Assembly (NCBI RefSeq): GCF_000214175.1
Contig: NC_015564.1
Location: 4,464,001-4,528,000 of the forward strand
Length of the DNA stretch: 64,000 nucleotides
Source: Hoyosella subflava DQS3-9A1
Lineage (GTDB): Bacteria; Actinomycetota; Actinomycetes; Mycobacteriales; Mycobacteriaceae
Direction: 5' to 3'
Positions 15,287-25,854 of the stretch are shown piece after piece. Each line of letters begins with the position of its first letter. The stretch's first letter is position 1. Position numbers and translations under genes: made by a program. The notes beneath the pieces are model-generated. The model saw nothing but the letters and a program-made list of their open reading frames with translations, was not told where the DNA came from and did no database searches.

Positions 15287-16113
15287 TTCGGCCCCTCCTG
15301 CCGTGCTGCTTCCGCGCGTGCAACGACTGCTTCCGCATGACGCAGCACCGGCGCGTCCACCATTCGCCCTTCGAACGCGAATACGCCGCGTTCACGTTCC
15401 GCCTGGGTGAGTACGCGGCGCGCCCAGTCGACTTCTTCTGGCGCGGGAGTGAACGCCTCTCGAACCACGGCGACCTGCGATGGGTGGATGGCCACTTTCG
15501 CGTCGAAACCGGTTGCCACAGCATCAATCGCTTCGTCACGAAGTCCGTCGATGTCGCGGATGTCGATGTACACGGCGTCGAGAGCTAAGCGGCCGAACGC
15601 CGTCGCCGCAAGGAGGACTGAGGAGCGCACGTGGCGAGCTACATCGCGGTAGGTCCCATCCGTGCGACGGCTGGATTGCCCACCCATACCCGCAATGAGG
15701 TCCTCTGCACCCCACATCAATCCACGCAAGTTCGGCGTCTGGGCAATATCGGCCACGCGTACCGCACCAAGTGGAGTCTCGATCAATCCGAAGACCTCAT
15801 AGTCGAAGAGGTCACGGAGCTGTGCTGGCGCTTCACATTTCGCGAGCATAATGGCGTGATAACCCGTCTTGGCAAGAGTTTCACAATCGAGCGCATGGTC
15901 TTCCGTGTCGTGCGGATTGATGCGCACCACGGTTCTCTCCGGATCGAGCGGTGTGCCGATCAAAGCCTCGCGCGCGGCAGGCTTGTCCGCGGGCGCGACG
16001 CCGTCCTCGAGATCAAGGATGACAATGTCAGCGGCTTTAGCGGCCTTAGCGAATCGCTCGGGCCTGTCAGCCGGACAGAACAACCAGGCCGGGCCGTACT
16101 TCAATGACGTCAT
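15283..16113 (-). CDS. CitE-like CoA-ester lyase, probable HMG-CoA lyase
   Basis: 276 residues, HpcH/HpaI TIM-barrel family. Motifs: FCPADRPERFAKA, DIVILDLEDGVAP (metal ligand Glu/Asp), VVRINPHDTEDHALDC, MLAKCEAPAQL and the late FDAKVAIHPSQV. The M. tuberculosis counterpart beside accA1 has been described as a beta-hydroxyacyl-CoA lyase acting on HMG-CoA-type substrates. Here it would split the last CoA ester into acetyl-CoA and acetoacetate, feeding AacS. Exact substrate is inferred from context. Confidence 0.85.
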   Translation of the reverse strand: MTSLKYGPAWLFCPADRPERFAKAAKAADIVILDLEDGVAPADKPAAREALIGTPLDPERTVVRINPHDTEDHALDCETLAKTGYHAIMLAKCEAPAQLRDLFDYEVFGLIETPLGAVRVADIAQTPNLRGLMWGAEDLIAGMGGQSSRRTDGTYRDVARHVRSSVLLAATAFGRLALDAVYIDIRDIDGLRDEAIDAVATGFDAKVAIHPSQVAVVREAFTPAPEEVDWARRVLTQAERERGVFAFEGRMVDAPVLRHAEAVVARAEAARQEGPK

Positions 16114-16180
16114 CGCGCCTCCTCACCGTATGGGACACCACGTCCGGTCGCGAATGGGTAACAGGGCCCGAGCACCAGCA

Positions 16181-16669
16181 TCAGCCATGAGGTGCCATCC
16201 GCACCAGGGTTTTGCGCACCGCCTTGGCAATCTCATCTCCGTGCTGGTTACGCCCTGTGTGTTCGAAGGTGATGACACCTTCGCCGGGACGGCTGTTCGA
16301 GGCGCGCTTATCCAGAATCAGTGTTTCCGCGTACAGGGTGTCGCCATGGAAAACTGGTTTCGGAAAGCTGATGTCCGAGAATCCAAGATTCGCGACGATG
16401 GTGCCCTGGGTGAGCTGGGCTACGGAAAGGCCTACCAGCGTCGACAGTGTGAACATCGAGTTCACCAGTCGCTGCTCGAACGGCTTCTGGGTTTCGCTCC
16501 AGGCTGCGTCGAGGTGAAGGGCCTGAGTGTTCATCGTGAGGGTGGTGAAGAGCACGTTGTCAGCTTCGGTGATCGTCCTGCCGGGACGGTGCTCGTAAAC
16601 CGCACCGACCTCGAACTCTTCGAACCACAGACCCCGCTGAACAATCCGGCGCGGCGCCTGCTGGTTCAT
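16181..16669 (-). CDS. MaoC-family enoyl-CoA hydratase
   Basis: 162 residues, hot-dog fold. The active-site region TMNTQALHLDAAW holds the Asn/His pair in place of the usual DxNPxHxD, followed by FEQRLVNSMFTLS. The C-terminal strand region GVITFEHTGRNQHGDEIAKA is typical. In this operon it would hydrate the methylglutaconyl-CoA-like intermediate. ATG 16669 overlaps the dehydrogenase stop by 4 nt. A 67-nt gap separates it from the lyase. Confidence 0.87.
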   Translation of the reverse strand: MNQQAPRRIVQRGLWFEEFEVGAVYEHRPGRTITEADNVLFTTLTMNTQALHLDAAWSETQKPFEQRLVNSMFTLSTLVGLSVAQLTQGTIVANLGFSDISFPKPVFHGDTLYAETLILDKRASNSRPGEGVITFEHTGRNQHGDEIAKAVRKTLVRMAPHG

Positions 16670-17829
16670 AATCCAAGCTCCCGCGCGATGAGCATCAGCT
16701 GAACCTCAGTCGTTCCCTCACCGATCTCGAGAATCTTGCTATCGCGGTAGTGCCTCGCCACCAGATACTCGTTCATATACCCATAGCCACCGAAGACCTG
16801 AGTAGCGTCCCGTGCGTTATCCATTGCAGCCTCACTGGACACCATCTTCGCGATCGCGGCAGCCTTTTTGAAGGACTTCCCAGAGAGCATCAGAGCGGCC
16901 GCATCGTAATAGGCGGCACGCGAGGCAGCGGCCCGGGCTTCCATCCGCGCGATCTTGAACGCCACCGCCTGATTCTGACCGATCGGCTTGCCGAATGCAC
17001 TGCGCTCCTTCGCGTACCGAACACATTCGTCAACGCAACCTTGCGCAACACCCGTACCAAGCGCAGCGATAGCGATCCGTCCCTCGTCAAGGATCCGGAG
17101 GAAGTTCGCGTACCCGCGCCCACGCTCGCCAAGCAAGTTACCTTCAGGGACGCGCACGTCATCGAAGGAAAGCGGATGAGTATCTGACGCATGCCAGCCC
17201 ACCTTGGAGTACGCAGGCTGGGCGGTGAAACCAGGCGTATCGGCAGGAACGATGATCGTCGAGATTTCCTTTTTGCCAGCCGCATTCGTGCCGGTCACTG
17301 CCGTGACGGTAATGAGGCGAGTGATGTCGGTACCGGAGTTGGTGATGAACTGCTTGCTGCCGTTGATCACCCACTCCCCGCTGTCGAGCTTCGCAGTTGT
17401 CTTCGTGCCACCCGCGTCACTGCCCGCGCCGGGCTCGGTGAGCCCGAAGGCGCCGAGCGCCTTACCGCTGGCAAGGAGCGGCAGCCATTCCTGCTTCTGC
17501 TCCTCAGTTCCGAAACGGTAAATCGGCATCGCACCGAGCGAAACCCCCGCTTCGAGCGTGATGGCGACCGACTGATCAACCTTGCCGAGTTCCTCTAGTG
17601 CGAGGCACAGAGCAAAATAGTCGCCGCCCATTCCCCCGTACTCCTCGGGGAACGGCAGACCGAACAGCCCCATGTCGGCCATGCCCGACACGATCTCGTA
17701 GGGGAAGGTCTTCTTTTCGTCATGCTCGGCAGCGACCGGCGCGACGACTGTCTTCGCGAAGTCAGCGACTGAACGGCGAAGCTGCTCATACTCGTCTGGC
17801 AGCTGTGCGGTGGAGAGAAAGCTCGTCAT
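16666..17829 (-). CDS. acyl-CoA dehydrogenase (FadE19-like)
   Basis: 387 residues from ATG 17829, which sits about 10 nt after AAGGAG; an ATG at 17838 is almost on top of that site. FAD and substrate motifs: FGLTEPGAGSDAGGTKT, FITNSG, FGKPIGQNQAVAFKIARM, QVFGGYGYMNEYLVARHYRDSKI. The catalytic Glu of the short/medium-chain class is present in IGEGTTEVQ. True isovaleryl-CoA dehydrogenases have Gly/Ala there, so a 2-methyl-branched or straight acyl-CoA substrate is possible. It is co-transcribed with accA1. Confidence 0.9.
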   Translation of the reverse strand: MTSFLSTAQLPDEYEQLRRSVADFAKTVVAPVAAEHDEKKTFPYEIVSGMADMGLFGLPFPEEYGGMGGDYFALCLALEELGKVDQSVAITLEAGVSLGAMPIYRFGTEEQKQEWLPLLASGKALGAFGLTEPGAGSDAGGTKTTAKLDSGEWVINGSKQFITNSGTDITRLITVTAVTGTNAAGKKEISTIIVPADTPGFTAQPAYSKVGWHASDTHPLSFDDVRVPEGNLLGERGRGYANFLRILDEGRIAIAALGTGVAQGCVDECVRYAKERSAFGKPIGQNQAVAFKIARMEARAAASRAAYYDAAALMLSGKSFKKAAAIAKMVSSEAAMDNARDATQVFGGYGYMNEYLVARHYRDSKILEIGEGTTEVQLMLIARELGL

Positions 17830-17843
17830 GTGGTGCATGCTCC

Positions 17844-19835
17844 TTATTCGGACGGCGTCGCGGATGCGGTAACTCGGGCAAGTAGCTGATCGACGCTCAC
17901 CTGGTCGCCAGGCGAGGAATGAATGACGACTGTGCCGTCTACGGGCGAAGTCAGAGTGTGTTCCATCTTCATTGCTTCGACGACGACCACGGGGGTGCCG
18001 GCCGCGACATCGTCACCAGAAGCGACGTGGATCGCGATCACGGTGCCCGGCATCGGGCTGAGGATCTCCGCGTCACCCCGATGCGCCTCGTGCTGGCGAA
18101 CGCTCGCTTCGCGAACCACCTGAAGCGACCAGGCGCCTTCACCGTTTGCGAACCACAAGTGGTGGTGGTCCTCGGCCACGCGGAGCCGGTGTCTACGTCC
18201 AGCAGCGGTGAGGAGCAGGGTGCCGTCGTCCATCTCCGCCGAAATGTCGATGGGGTCAGCTTCCCCGATGACCGCTGTTCCCAACTCCGGAGTCCCTGTA
18301 AGTTTGACAATGTCAGTGCGGTCACCTGCGGTGAGCCGCACCCGATAGGGCACTGGTTCGCCGACCCGCCACCCAGTGGGAACATCCCAGATGCTGTTGG
18401 GCGCTTCGGGCCAGTGTCGCAGCCAGCGGGAGACTGCTGCCGCGACGAATGCTAGGTCCGGAGCGGGCTCCGCAACGTAGTCCGGCAATCGACGATCGAG
18501 CAGCGCGGTATCGAGCCGCCCAGCACGGACATCCTCATCTGCGAGCAAGAACCGGAGGAACTCGATGTTGGTCCCCACGCCGAGAACAGCAGTCGACGCG
18601 AGCGCCTGATCAAGCCGGTGCAGAGCAGTCGCACGATCTGCCGCGTGCGCAATCACTTTGGAGAGCATCGGGTCGTAGTCACTACCCACAACCGTGCCCA
18701 CGCGCAGGCCTGAATCGACGCGCACCGAGGAGGGTTCGCTGAGTCCCAGCACTGTGCCGCCAGTTGGCAGGAAACCTCGGCCTGGATCCTCCGCGTAGAC
18801 GCGGGCCTCGATCGCGTGGCCACTGAGGGTGACGTCTTCTTGTGCGAAGCCCAGGGGCTCGCCCGCGGCGATACGCACCTGCCATTCGACCAGGTCCACG
18901 CCCGTGACGAGCTCAGTGACAGGATGCTCCACCTGCAGTCGGGTGTTCATCTCCATGAAGAAGAACTCGTCCGGCTTGTCTGCCGAAACGATGAACTCGA
19001 CCGTGCCCGCGCCGGTGTAGTCGACACTGCGTGCCGTGTTGCACGCAGCCTCGCCGATCTTCGCGCGCGTTTCCTCGTCAAGCAGCGGCGAGGGTGCCTC
19101 TTCAATGACTTTCTGGTGGCGGCGCTGCAATGAGCACTCCCGCTCGCCGAGGTGCACAATGCTGCCGTGCATGTCAGCGAGGACCTGAACCTCGATGTGC
19201 CGAGGGCGTGTGACGAACCGCTCGAGGAAAAGGGTGTCGTCGCCGAACGCAGATCCTGCTTCACGCCGCGCCGAGCGAAGGGCTTCCGGCAGGTCTTTGG
19301 GATCTTCGACGCGCCGCATCCCTTTGCCACCCCCACCTGCAGAGGGCTTTACGAGGACCGGGAAACCAACCTCATCGGCCGCTGCGATGAGTTCATCGTC
19401 CGTCAGGCCTGGCTTGGCGATGCCGGGAACCACCGGCACACCAAACTCGGTCACCGCGTTCTTCGCGGTGATCTTGTCACCCATGACCTCAATTGCCCGC
19501 GCCGATGGCCCAAGGAACACGATGTCGTTCTCCGCGCACGCTGCGGCAAACGCAGTGTTCTCTGACAGGAAACCGTAGCCAGGGTGGATGGCCTGTGCCC
19601 CAGTTTCTTTCGCCGCGGCGATGATCTTGTCCACACTGAGGTAGCTCTGACGAGCAGGCGCCGGCCCAATATGCACTGCGGTGTCAGCTTCACGAACGTG
19701 AAGCGCATCGCGATCTGCGTCGCTATATACGGCAACGGAGCGAATGCCAAGTGCCCGTAAGCTTCGCATCACGCGCACCGCGATCTCACCGCGGTTGGCA
19801 ACGAGGATTGTGTTGAAAAGAGCTGATTCGCCCAT
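17844..19835 (-). CDS. accA1: acyl-CoA carboxylase alpha subunit (biotin carboxylase + BCCP), AccA1/MCC type
   Basis: 663 residues. The biotin carboxylase ATP-grasp half has [43 protein letters not shown]. The BCCP domain at the end has [17 protein letters not shown] with the biotinyl Lys between the two Met. It carboxylates biotin with bicarbonate and ATP, and pairs with an AccD subunit. The natural partner accD1 is 8 kb away at 27992-29569. A shared operator and promoter architecture (19876-19904) supports co-control. Confidence 0.93.
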   Translation of the reverse strand: MGESALFNTILVANRGEIAVRVMRSLRALGIRSVAVYSDADRDALHVREADTAVHIGPAPARQSYLSVDKIIAAAKETGAQAIHPGYGFLSENTAFAAACAENDIVFLGPSARAIEVMGDKITAKNAVTEFGVPVVPGIAKPGLTDDELIAAADEVGFPVLVKPSAGGGGKGMRRVEDPKDLPEALRSARREAGSAFGDDTLFLERFVTRPRHIEVQVLADMHGSIVHLGERECSLQRRHQKVIEEAPSPLLDEETRAKIGEAACNTARSVDYTGAGTVEFIVSADKPDEFFFMEMNTRLQVEHPVTELVTGVDLVEWQVRIAAGEPLGFAQEDVTLSGHAIEARVYAEDPGRGFLPTGGTVLGLSEPSSVRVDSGLRVGTVVGSDYDPMLSKVIAHAADRATALHRLDQALASTAVLGVGTNIEFLRFLLADEDVRAGRLDTALLDRRLPDYVAEPAPDLAFVAAAVSRWLRHWPEAPNSIWDVPTGWRVGEPVPYRVRLTAGDRTDIVKLTGTPELGTAVIGEADPIDISAEMDDGTLLLTAAGRRHRLRVAEDHHHLWFANGEGAWSLQVVREASVRQHEAHRGDAEILSPMPGTVIAIHVASGDDVAAGTPVVVVEAMKMEHTLTSPVDGTVVIHSSPGDQVSVDQLLARVTASATPSE

Positions 19836-19875
19836 GCCACACTCCGAACTGAGTTAACTCGAAATCACTGATTTT

Positions 19876-19904
19876 AGGTTAATCGTGATTCACTGAGTTG
19901 TCTA
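19876..19904 (-). promoter_or_regulatory. accA1 promoter with embedded operator (motif copy 1)
   Basis: Minus strand: -35 TAGACA (19904-19899), 17 nt, -10 TAACCT (19881-19876). The 22-nt motif at 19878-19899 (plus-strand halves GTTAATCGTGA and TTCACTGAGTT) fills the space between the boxes, so a bound repressor would block RNA polymerase. It matches 20 of 22 with the fadD copy at 39701. A further GAGTTAACTC palindrome lies at 19851-19860, next to the start codon. Confidence 0.68.
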
Positions 19905-19968
19905 GATCGCTGATGAGATTTCGTCGCACAAGCTGCGCCTCCACCACTGCGAAAGCAGCGCGACCAGG

Positions 19969-20028
19969 CGCGATAGTTACATGCAGCCGCGCTAGCATTG
20001 CCTACCGCGGCTGCACGGAACTATCGCG
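19969..20028 (-). terminator. long imperfect hairpin after the HAD gene
   Basis: Arms 19969-19991 and 20006-20028 pair over about 20 of 23 positions (CGCGATAGTT at the outside, TGCAGCCGCG inside) with a 14-nt loop. It begins 12 nt after the stop of the HAD gene in its direction of transcription. It likely separates the glycerol operon from accA1, although there is no T-run. Confidence 0.55.
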
Positions 20029-20039
20029 GGGTGAGGCTT

Positions 20040-20819
20040 TCATACCCGTCCAACAAGGTCGGCGACCGAGTCGACGACCACACTCGGCCGGAACGGAAAC
20101 TTGTCAACCTCCTCGCGTGAGGTTGAACCGGTCAGCACCAAGAAAGTGGTCAGTCCCGCTTCCATCCCGGCAATGATGTCGGTGTCCATGCGGTCTCCGA
20201 CCATCGCTGTGTGCTCCGAGTGCGCACCAATCCGGTTGAGCGCGGACCGGAACATCATCGGGTTAGGCTTGCCAACGAAGTAGGGATCACGTCCTGTCGC
20301 GGCGGTGATTAGGGCGGCAACCGCCCCGGTCGCGGGGAGCGGCCCTTCCGCGCTCGGCCCCGTGGTGTCGGGGTTGGTGCAGATGAACCTTGCCCCGCCT
20401 TTGATGAGCCGGATGGCCTTGGTTATTGCCTCGAACGAGTACGTCCGTGTCTCGCCGAGCACCACGTATTCGGGGTCGCGGTCTGTCATCGTGTAGCCCG
20501 CTTCGTACAGAGCGGTCGTCAGCCCTGCTTCTCCCACCGCGAATGCGCTGCCGTTCGGGACTTGATCACTGAGGAACGTTGCGGTGGCAAGCGCGGAGGT
20601 CCAGATCGACTTCTCTTCAACATCGAGACCCGAATTCGCGAGGCGGGCCCGCAGGTCCCGGGGGGTGTAGATGGAGTTGTTTGTCAGGATCAGGAAAGGT
20701 GTACCGGTATCGCGGAGGGCCCCGATGAATTCGTTCGCGCCAGGTATCGCCCGCTCTTCATGGACCAGCACCCCGTCCATATCTGTCAGCCATGCTGCGA
20801 TCTTCCGCTCCTCGGGCAT
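20040..20819 (-). CDS. HAD-IIA family phosphatase (NagD-like)
   Basis: 259 residues. HAD motif I DMDGVLVHE, motif II ILTNNS, motif III/IV region GKPNPMMF and MVGDRMDTDIIAGMEAG. The size and cap type match NagD (sugar/nucleotide monophosphate phosphatase). It is the last gene after glpK-glpD-glpF, so a role in disposing of glycerol-3-phosphate is attractive; a related mycobacterial HAD-IIA enzyme has been reported as a glycerol-3-phosphate phosphatase. Substrate is inferred, not shown. Confidence 0.87.
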   Translation of the reverse strand: MPEERKIAAWLTDMDGVLVHEERAIPGANEFIGALRDTGTPFLILTNNSIYTPRDLRARLANSGLDVEEKSIWTSALATATFLSDQVPNGSAFAVGEAGLTTALYEAGYTMTDRDPEYVVLGETRTYSFEAITKAIRLIKGGARFICTNPDTTGPSAEGPLPATGAVAALITAATGRDPYFVGKPNPMMFRSALNRIGAHSEHTAMVGDRMDTDIIAGMEAGLTTFLVLTGSTSREEVDKFPFRPSVVVDSVADLVGRV

Positions 20820-20882
20820 TGCGTCTCCTTGCTCGGCTGCAGTTACCGCCTATGATCTCACCCTGCCGCATTCCGTACGCGG

Positions 20883-21614
20883 TTAGACGAGGTATCCAGC
20901 GATCCCAACGTAGAGCATTCCTGCCAGGAAACTGCCAGCGATTGGCCCGGCGATGGGCACCCACGAGTAGGCCCAGTCCGCTCCGCTTTTTCCGCGGATC
21001 GGCAGCAAGGCATAGGCGAGCCGCGGTCCCAGATCACGAGCCGGGTTGATCGCGTAACCTGTGGGCCCACCCAGACTCGCGCCGAGCCCGAGCACCACGA
21101 AAGCCACTGCGGCATATCCGAGGCTGTTACCGGCTGGGTCCGATGCGGCGAGCAGAATCCACAGCACGAGCACGAATGTCCCGATCATTTCGGTGACCGT
21201 GTTCCATCCGTAGCTACGGACCGCGGGGCCAGTCGAGAAGATTCCTAGCGTCTTGCCTGGTTCCGGCTCGACATCGAAGTTCTTCTTGAACGCGAGCCAG
21301 CACAATGCTGCGCCGATGAACGCGCCCACTAGCTGCGCGCAAACGTAAAACGGGACCAGGTCCCAGTTTGTACGACCGGACACCGCAAGCCCGAAGGTCA
21401 CAGCCGGGTTGATGTGCGCGCCCGACTTCCACGCCACCGATGCGCCCGCGAACACGGCCATCGCCCAACCGAGGTTGATGAGGAGCCAGCCGCCACCCGC
21501 ACCCTTGGAATGTTTCAGCACCACCGTCGCAACGACACCGGTGCCGAGGAGGACGAGAAGTCCTGTTCCCAGTGCCTCGAAGATGAGAATCTGCGGAATC
21601 GTCAGGGAGTCCAT
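20883..21614 (-). CDS. glpF: glycerol uptake facilitator (MIP family)
   Basis: 243 residues, six transmembrane helices and both half-helices: SGAHINPAVTFG and TGYAINPARDLGPRL. The Asp after the second NPAR is the glycerol-channel signature. It lets glycerol diffuse in, to be trapped by GlpK. It lies 12 nt downstream of glpD and 63 nt before the HAD gene. Confidence 0.92.
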   Translation of the reverse strand: MDSLTIPQILIFEALGTGLLVLLGTGVVATVVLKHSKGAGGGWLLINLGWAMAVFAGASVAWKSGAHINPAVTFGLAVSGRTNWDLVPFYVCAQLVGAFIGAALCWLAFKKNFDVEPEPGKTLGIFSTGPAVRSYGWNTVTEMIGTFVLVLWILLAASDPAGNSLGYAAVAFVVLGLGASLGGPTGYAINPARDLGPRLAYALLPIRGKSGADWAYSWVPIAGPIAGSFLAGMLYVGIAGYLV

Positions 21615-21626
21615 TGAATTCGCCCT

Positions 21627-23402
21627 CTACTCTGTTGTCGCGACGCTTACGCGAACGTCTGGAGCACCCAGCCGAGCGGCGTCTGCGGTGTGGTCATCTG
21701 GCTGGCGCTGCGACTCGATTTCAGCGTCGACACGCGCCGTGTAGTGTTCGACTTCCCGCTTGACGGCCACCTGATCCCAGCCAAGCTGGGAGGCTATGAG
21801 TTTCGCTGCGAACTCAGCAGCAGCCTTGCCGCGGTCAGCCGTTTCAATAGAGAGGCGTGTTCGTCGAGCGAGAATGTCATCGAGGTGAAGCGCTCCCTCG
21901 AAGGCGACCGCGTACACAATCTCGGCGTTGAGGTAACGCTCACCGCCAGGAAGCGGGTGCGCCAGTTCCGGGTTCTCCGCTATGAGTCCGAGGATTTCGG
22001 TGACCGCGGAACCGTATCGCCGAAGGAGATGTTCCATCCGCTCGACCGTGATGCCTGCCGACGCCGCGAGTCTGGCGCGGGCAGCCCACATTTGCTCATA
22101 GTTTTCGGCACCTACGAGCGGCACCAACTCTGTGCGTGACGGTTCGACGGGCGTGGCGAAATCTCTTGTGGCAGCGTCGATGGCATCCTTGGCCATCACG
22201 CGATAAGTGGTGTATTTCCCGCCCGCCACAATCGTGAGCCCCGGCGATGGGCTCACGACCGCGTGCTCACGCGAGAGAGTGCTGCTGTCGTCTGACTCAC
22301 CAGCGAGCAAAGGTCGCAGCCCGGCGAACACTCCGACGATGTCGTCGCGACTCAGAGGACGCTTCAGCAGCGAGTTGACCTCGCGGAGAATGTAGTCGAT
22401 GTCCTTGCTGCTCGCGGCTGGGTGCGCGAGGTCCAGGTTCCATGTGGTGTCAGTGGTGCCGATAATCCAGAAATCGTCGCTCCATGGACAGGGGATGATG
22501 AAAAGCAAGCTCTTCTCGGTCTCTGTGATGAGCCCGACGCCGGAAGGAATGCGGTCGCGGGGCACCACGATGTGCACACCCTTCGACGCATGCACCTTGA
22601 GCTTGCCTTTGCCCCCGAGCATGTTCTGAATTTCGTCTGTCCAGGCACCTGCGGCGTTGACGACTTGACGGGCTCGGACATCGATCAGGTTGCCGGTTTC
22701 GAGGTCGCAGACCTGAGCACCAACGACCTTGCCTCCGTCGCGCAAGAACCCCACCACCCGAGTGCTGTTCGCGCAGAGCGCGCCGTATGACGCTGCGGTT
22801 CGCGAGAGCATCATAGTGTGCCGGGCGTCGTCCAACTGTCCTTCATAGAAGAGGACGCCACCCTTGATCGCGCCTTCCTTCCCGCCGCGGAATAGTTTGA
22901 GCGTCTTCTTCTTTCCAAGGTGACGGTGATGCCCGGGCACTCCTTTTCCTGCACCGAGCAGGTCGTAGACACCGATTCCTGCCCCGGCCCAGAGACGGTC
23001 GAAACCGGTGCGCTGCAGCGGGAACAAGAACGGTACGGGTCGTGCCAGGTGCGGTGCGAGTGTGTGCAGGATGAGGGCCCGTTCACGGAGGGCCTCGAAG
23101 ACCAAGGGGAACTCGAGCTGCTTGAGGTAGCGCAGGCCGCCATGCACGAGTTTCGAGGAGCGGCTCGAGGTGCCGGATGCGTAGTCGCGGGCTTCAACAA
23201 GCCCGACACGGAGGCCGCGTGATGCGGCATCGAGAGCTGCGCCGGCGCCAACGACACCGGCACCGATGACGAGGATGTCGAGCTCACCTTCGGCCATGGC
23301 GCTGAGTGCCTGGGTGCGATTCTCGGGACTCAGTGCAACTGGAGCAAGCATCGTACTTCTCTTTTCTGTGGTGGGGACGGTGAGATCGTGATCGGTGCTC
23401 AC
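21627..23402 (-). CDS. glpD: glycerol-3-phosphate dehydrogenase, FAD-dependent
   Basis: 591 residues. N-terminal FAD dinucleotide-binding [16 protein letters not shown], then [34 protein letters not shown] and the C-terminal DAO_C helical region. The membrane-associated enzyme oxidises glycerol-3-phosphate to dihydroxyacetone phosphate and passes electrons to quinone. GTG 23402 overlaps the glpK stop by 4 nt. The first 36 residues before the FAD fold are variable. Confidence 0.93.
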   Translation of the reverse strand: MSTDHDLTVPTTEKRSTMLAPVALSPENRTQALSAMAEGELDILVIGAGVVGAGAALDAASRGLRVGLVEARDYASGTSSRSSKLVHGGLRYLKQLEFPLVFEALRERALILHTLAPHLARPVPFLFPLQRTGFDRLWAGAGIGVYDLLGAGKGVPGHHRHLGKKKTLKLFRGGKEGAIKGGVLFYEGQLDDARHTMMLSRTAASYGALCANSTRVVGFLRDGGKVVGAQVCDLETGNLIDVRARQVVNAAGAWTDEIQNMLGGKGKLKVHASKGVHIVVPRDRIPSGVGLITETEKSLLFIIPCPWSDDFWIIGTTDTTWNLDLAHPAASSKDIDYILREVNSLLKRPLSRDDIVGVFAGLRPLLAGESDDSSTLSREHAVVSPSPGLTIVAGGKYTTYRVMAKDAIDAATRDFATPVEPSRTELVPLVGAENYEQMWAARARLAASAGITVERMEHLLRRYGSAVTEILGLIAENPELAHPLPGGERYLNAEIVYAVAFEGALHLDDILARRTRLSIETADRGKAAAEFAAKLIASQLGWDQVAVKREVEHYTARVDAEIESQRQPDDHTADAARLGAPDVRVSVATTE

Positions 23403-24916
23403 GCCACGTCAACCCAGTTGAAGGTCCGCTCGACGGCTTTCTGCCAGCGCCGATAGCCGACAGCTCGTTGCTCGTCGTTCCACTGGGGCTCCCAGCGGTT
23501 GTGCTCGTTCCAGTTCTGGCGCAACTCATCGGTGTCTTTCCAGAACCCGACCGCGAGTCCGGCAGCATAGGCGGCACCTAGGGCGGTTGTCTCCGCGACG
23601 ACGGGGCGGCTCACCGGAACACCGAGCACATCTGCCTGGATCTGCATGCAGAGCGAGTTTGCGGTGACCCCGCCGTCGACCTTGAGCACCTCGAGTTGCA
23701 CCCCCGAGTCCTTCGCCATCGCGTCAGCGACATCGCGGCTCTGATAGCAGATCGATTCGAGGGTGGCACGGGCGATGTGTGCGTTGCTGTTGAACCGGGA
23801 GAGCCCAACGATCGCGCCGCGCGCATCGGAGCGCCAGTAGGGAGCGAACAGCCCGGAGAAGGCGGGCACGAAATAGACGCCGCCATTGTCAGGCACCTCA
23901 CGAGCGAGCGATTCGCTCTGCGCGGCACCCTGGATGATGCCGAGTTGGTCCCGCAGCCATTGCACCGCCGAGCCCGTCACCGCGATAGATCCCTCGAGCG
24001 CGTATCGCGGCGCCTCCTCACCGAACTGGTAACACACAGTCGTCAGCAAACCGTTGTCCGAATGCACGAGTTCGGTGCCTGTGTTGAGGAGCAGGAAATT
24101 GCCGGTGCCGTAGGTATTCTTCGCTTCTCCGGGCGCGAAACACACCTGCCCGACCATGGCCGCATGCTGGTCACCCAGCGCGGCAGTCAGCGGCACACGG
24201 CCGCCGAGCGGCCCACTCTCGGTGGTGTGCCCGTAACCCTCGGATACAGATGACGGCTTTATCTCAGGCAGCATCGCACGGGGAATCCCAAAGAACGACA
24301 ACAGTTCATCGTCCCAGTCCAGAGTTTCGAGATTCATCAGCATGGTGCGGCTCGCGTTCGTCACGTCGGTGACGTGGATCCCGCCGTTCGGTCCGCCTGT
24401 GAGGTTCCACAGCAGCCAGGTGTCAATCGTGCCGAAGAGGGCATCGCCGCGGTCCGCGTCCGCCCGCACCCCGTCGACATTGTCGAGAATCCATTGGACT
24501 TTGCCGCCCGCAAAGTATGTGGCGGGCGGCAGGCCCGCTTTGCGCCGTATGACGGCACCTTTGCCCGCACGTTCCAGGGCCGAGGCGATGCGGTCGGTGC
24601 GCGTGTCTTGCCACACGATCGCGTTGTAGTAGGGTCGGCCGGTTGTGCGGTTCCAGACGACGGTGGTTTCCCGCTGATTGGTGATACCGAGCGCCGCTAG
24701 GTCGCTGTAGCAAAGACCTGCTCTCCCCAGCGCCGTCTGGAGTACGGACGACGTCCGCTCCCAAATCTCAACCGGATTGTGTTCTACCCAGCCCGGCTGC
24801 GGCATGATCTGCTCGTGCTCGAGCTGGTGGCGCACGATTTCATTGCCATCGTGATCGAACACCATGAACCTTGTGCTGGTGGTGCCCTGGTCAACGGCAC
24901 CGACGTAGTTCGCCAC
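23399..24916 (-). CDS. glpK: glycerol kinase (first copy)
   Basis: 505 residues. FGGY-family landmarks: [57 protein letters not shown] (catalytic Asp), [11 protein letters not shown] and [13 protein letters not shown]. It phosphorylates glycerol to glycerol-3-phosphate. It is the first gene of the glpK-glpD-glpF-HAD operon. Upstream is a large inverted repeat (24996-25039) shared with the divergent iclR-glpK2 unit. Confidence 0.95.
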   Translation of the reverse strand: MANYVGAVDQGTTSTRFMVFDHDGNEIVRHQLEHEQIMPQPGWVEHNPVEIWERTSSVLQTALGRAGLCYSDLAALGITNQRETTVVWNRTTGRPYYNAIVWQDTRTDRIASALERAGKGAVIRRKAGLPPATYFAGGKVQWILDNVDGVRADADRGDALFGTIDTWLLWNLTGGPNGGIHVTDVTNASRTMLMNLETLDWDDELLSFFGIPRAMLPEIKPSSVSEGYGHTTESGPLGGRVPLTAALGDQHAAMVGQVCFAPGEAKNTYGTGNFLLLNTGTELVHSDNGLLTTVCYQFGEEAPRYALEGSIAVTGSAVQWLRDQLGIIQGAAQSESLAREVPDNGGVYFVPAFSGLFAPYWRSDARGAIVGLSRFNSNAHIARATLESICYQSRDVADAMAKDSGVQLEVLKVDGGVTANSLCMQIQADVLGVPVSRPVVAETTALGAAYAAGLAVGFWKDTDELRQNWNEHNRWEPQWNDEQRAVGYRRWQKAVERTFNWVDVA

Positions 24917-24995
24917 GCTTCCCCATTCCGATGTGATGTGTGTCTCAATTGGTCTTTGGAATGTAGAGCGCGAGGCCGACCACGAAAACTACAAC

Positions 24996-25039
24996 CGTTC
25001 GGCATTGTCGAATGGTCTTTCATTCGACAATGCCGAACG
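24996..25039. promoter_or_regulatory. double IclR-type operator (two 19-bp copies, inverted)
   Basis: The left copy reads CGTTCGGCATTGTCGAATG (24996-25014). The right copy (25021-25039) is its exact reverse complement, 6 nt away. Each copy is itself roughly dyad symmetric (CATTCGA ... CGAAcG). The site lies between glpK (-) and iclR-glpK2 (+). A close relative of the 19-mer is at 44136-44154 before the second IclR gene. Confidence 0.75.
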
Positions 25040-25083
25040 CGTGACGGTAATGACATACACCTTCGTCTTGTAGCCTTCAATAC

Positions 25084-25854
25084 ATGCCAGGGTTGGTGCA
25101 GTCTGTTGAACGCGCCGCGGCGTTGCTGCGCTTGCTCGCCGCTGAGCGGGAACCGCTAGGCCTCAACCAGATCTGCGGCGCGCTCGGCATCGCGAAAGCA
25201 ACAGCGCACGGACTACTGAAAACGCTCATTCACGTCGGTTTTGTCGAACAACACCCGGAGTCAGGGAAGTATCGGCTGGCGCCCGACCCACTAACGCCAG
25301 AATCCGTCCTCTGGGATGTGAACGAGATCCGTTCCCGCTCCATGAACTGGGCTGACGCACTGGCCGCGCGTACCGGTCAGACGACCCGCCTCGCGGCATT
25401 CAGAGGTGGCCACCTCCTGATCGTCCATCACGTATTCCGTACTGATTCGGCCCCGCAAACCAGCACCACCGGGGCGACACTGCCCCTGCACGCGACCGCG
25501 CTGGGAAAGGTCCTTCTCGCTCATGATGTTCGTGCCTCCCGGAGCCTGGGGGTGAAGCCTCTACCTGCCATCGCATTCCGGACCATCACGGACCGCACTG
25601 CCCTCGCACGGGAACTCGCCCAGGTGCGCGACCTGGGCTGGGCGGCAGCAATTCAGGAACTGGCTCCTGATGCGGCGGCAATTGCTGCGCCCATGCGCGA
25701 CGAAGGGGGCGCTGTGATCGCTGCTATTGGCATCGAGGGGCCACTTGACGACATTTGCACAAACCGAGGAGCGCCACGGCCCGAACTGATCGAGCAGGTC
25801 ACACGTGCTGCCCACAGCATCTCTCACGACTTCGGCCACGGACGGTCGCTATGA
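25084..25854 (+). CDS. IclR-family regulator of glycerol genes (GylR-like)
   Basis: 256 residues. Winged HTH at residues about 5-65 (VERAAALLRLLAAER, LNQICGALGIAKATAHGLLKTL), then the IclR effector domain (LPLHATALGKVLLAHD; GWAAAIQELAPDAAAIAAPMRD). The family controls glycerol operons in actinomycetes, probably sensing glycerol or glycerol-3-phosphate. It is divergent from glpK and coupled by ATGA overlap to glpK2. The perfect inverted repeat upstream is its likely site. Confidence 0.9.
   Translation: MPGLVQSVERAAALLRLLAAEREPLGLNQICGALGIAKATAHGLLKTLIHVGFVEQHPESGKYRLAPDPLTPESVLWDVNEIRSRSMNWADALAARTGQTTRLAAFRGGHLLIVHHVFRTDSAPQTSTTGATLPLHATALGKVLLAHDVRASRSLGVKPLPAIAFRTITDRTALARELAQVRDLGWAAAIQELAPDAAAIAAPMRDEGGAVIAAIGIEGPLDDICTNRGAPRPELIEQVTRAAHSISHDFGHGRSL

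Noticed and set aside
15869-16702. Open frame of 277 codons on the plus strand over the lyase/MaoC genes
   Set aside because: Runs across two well-supported genes on the other strand and resembles no family.
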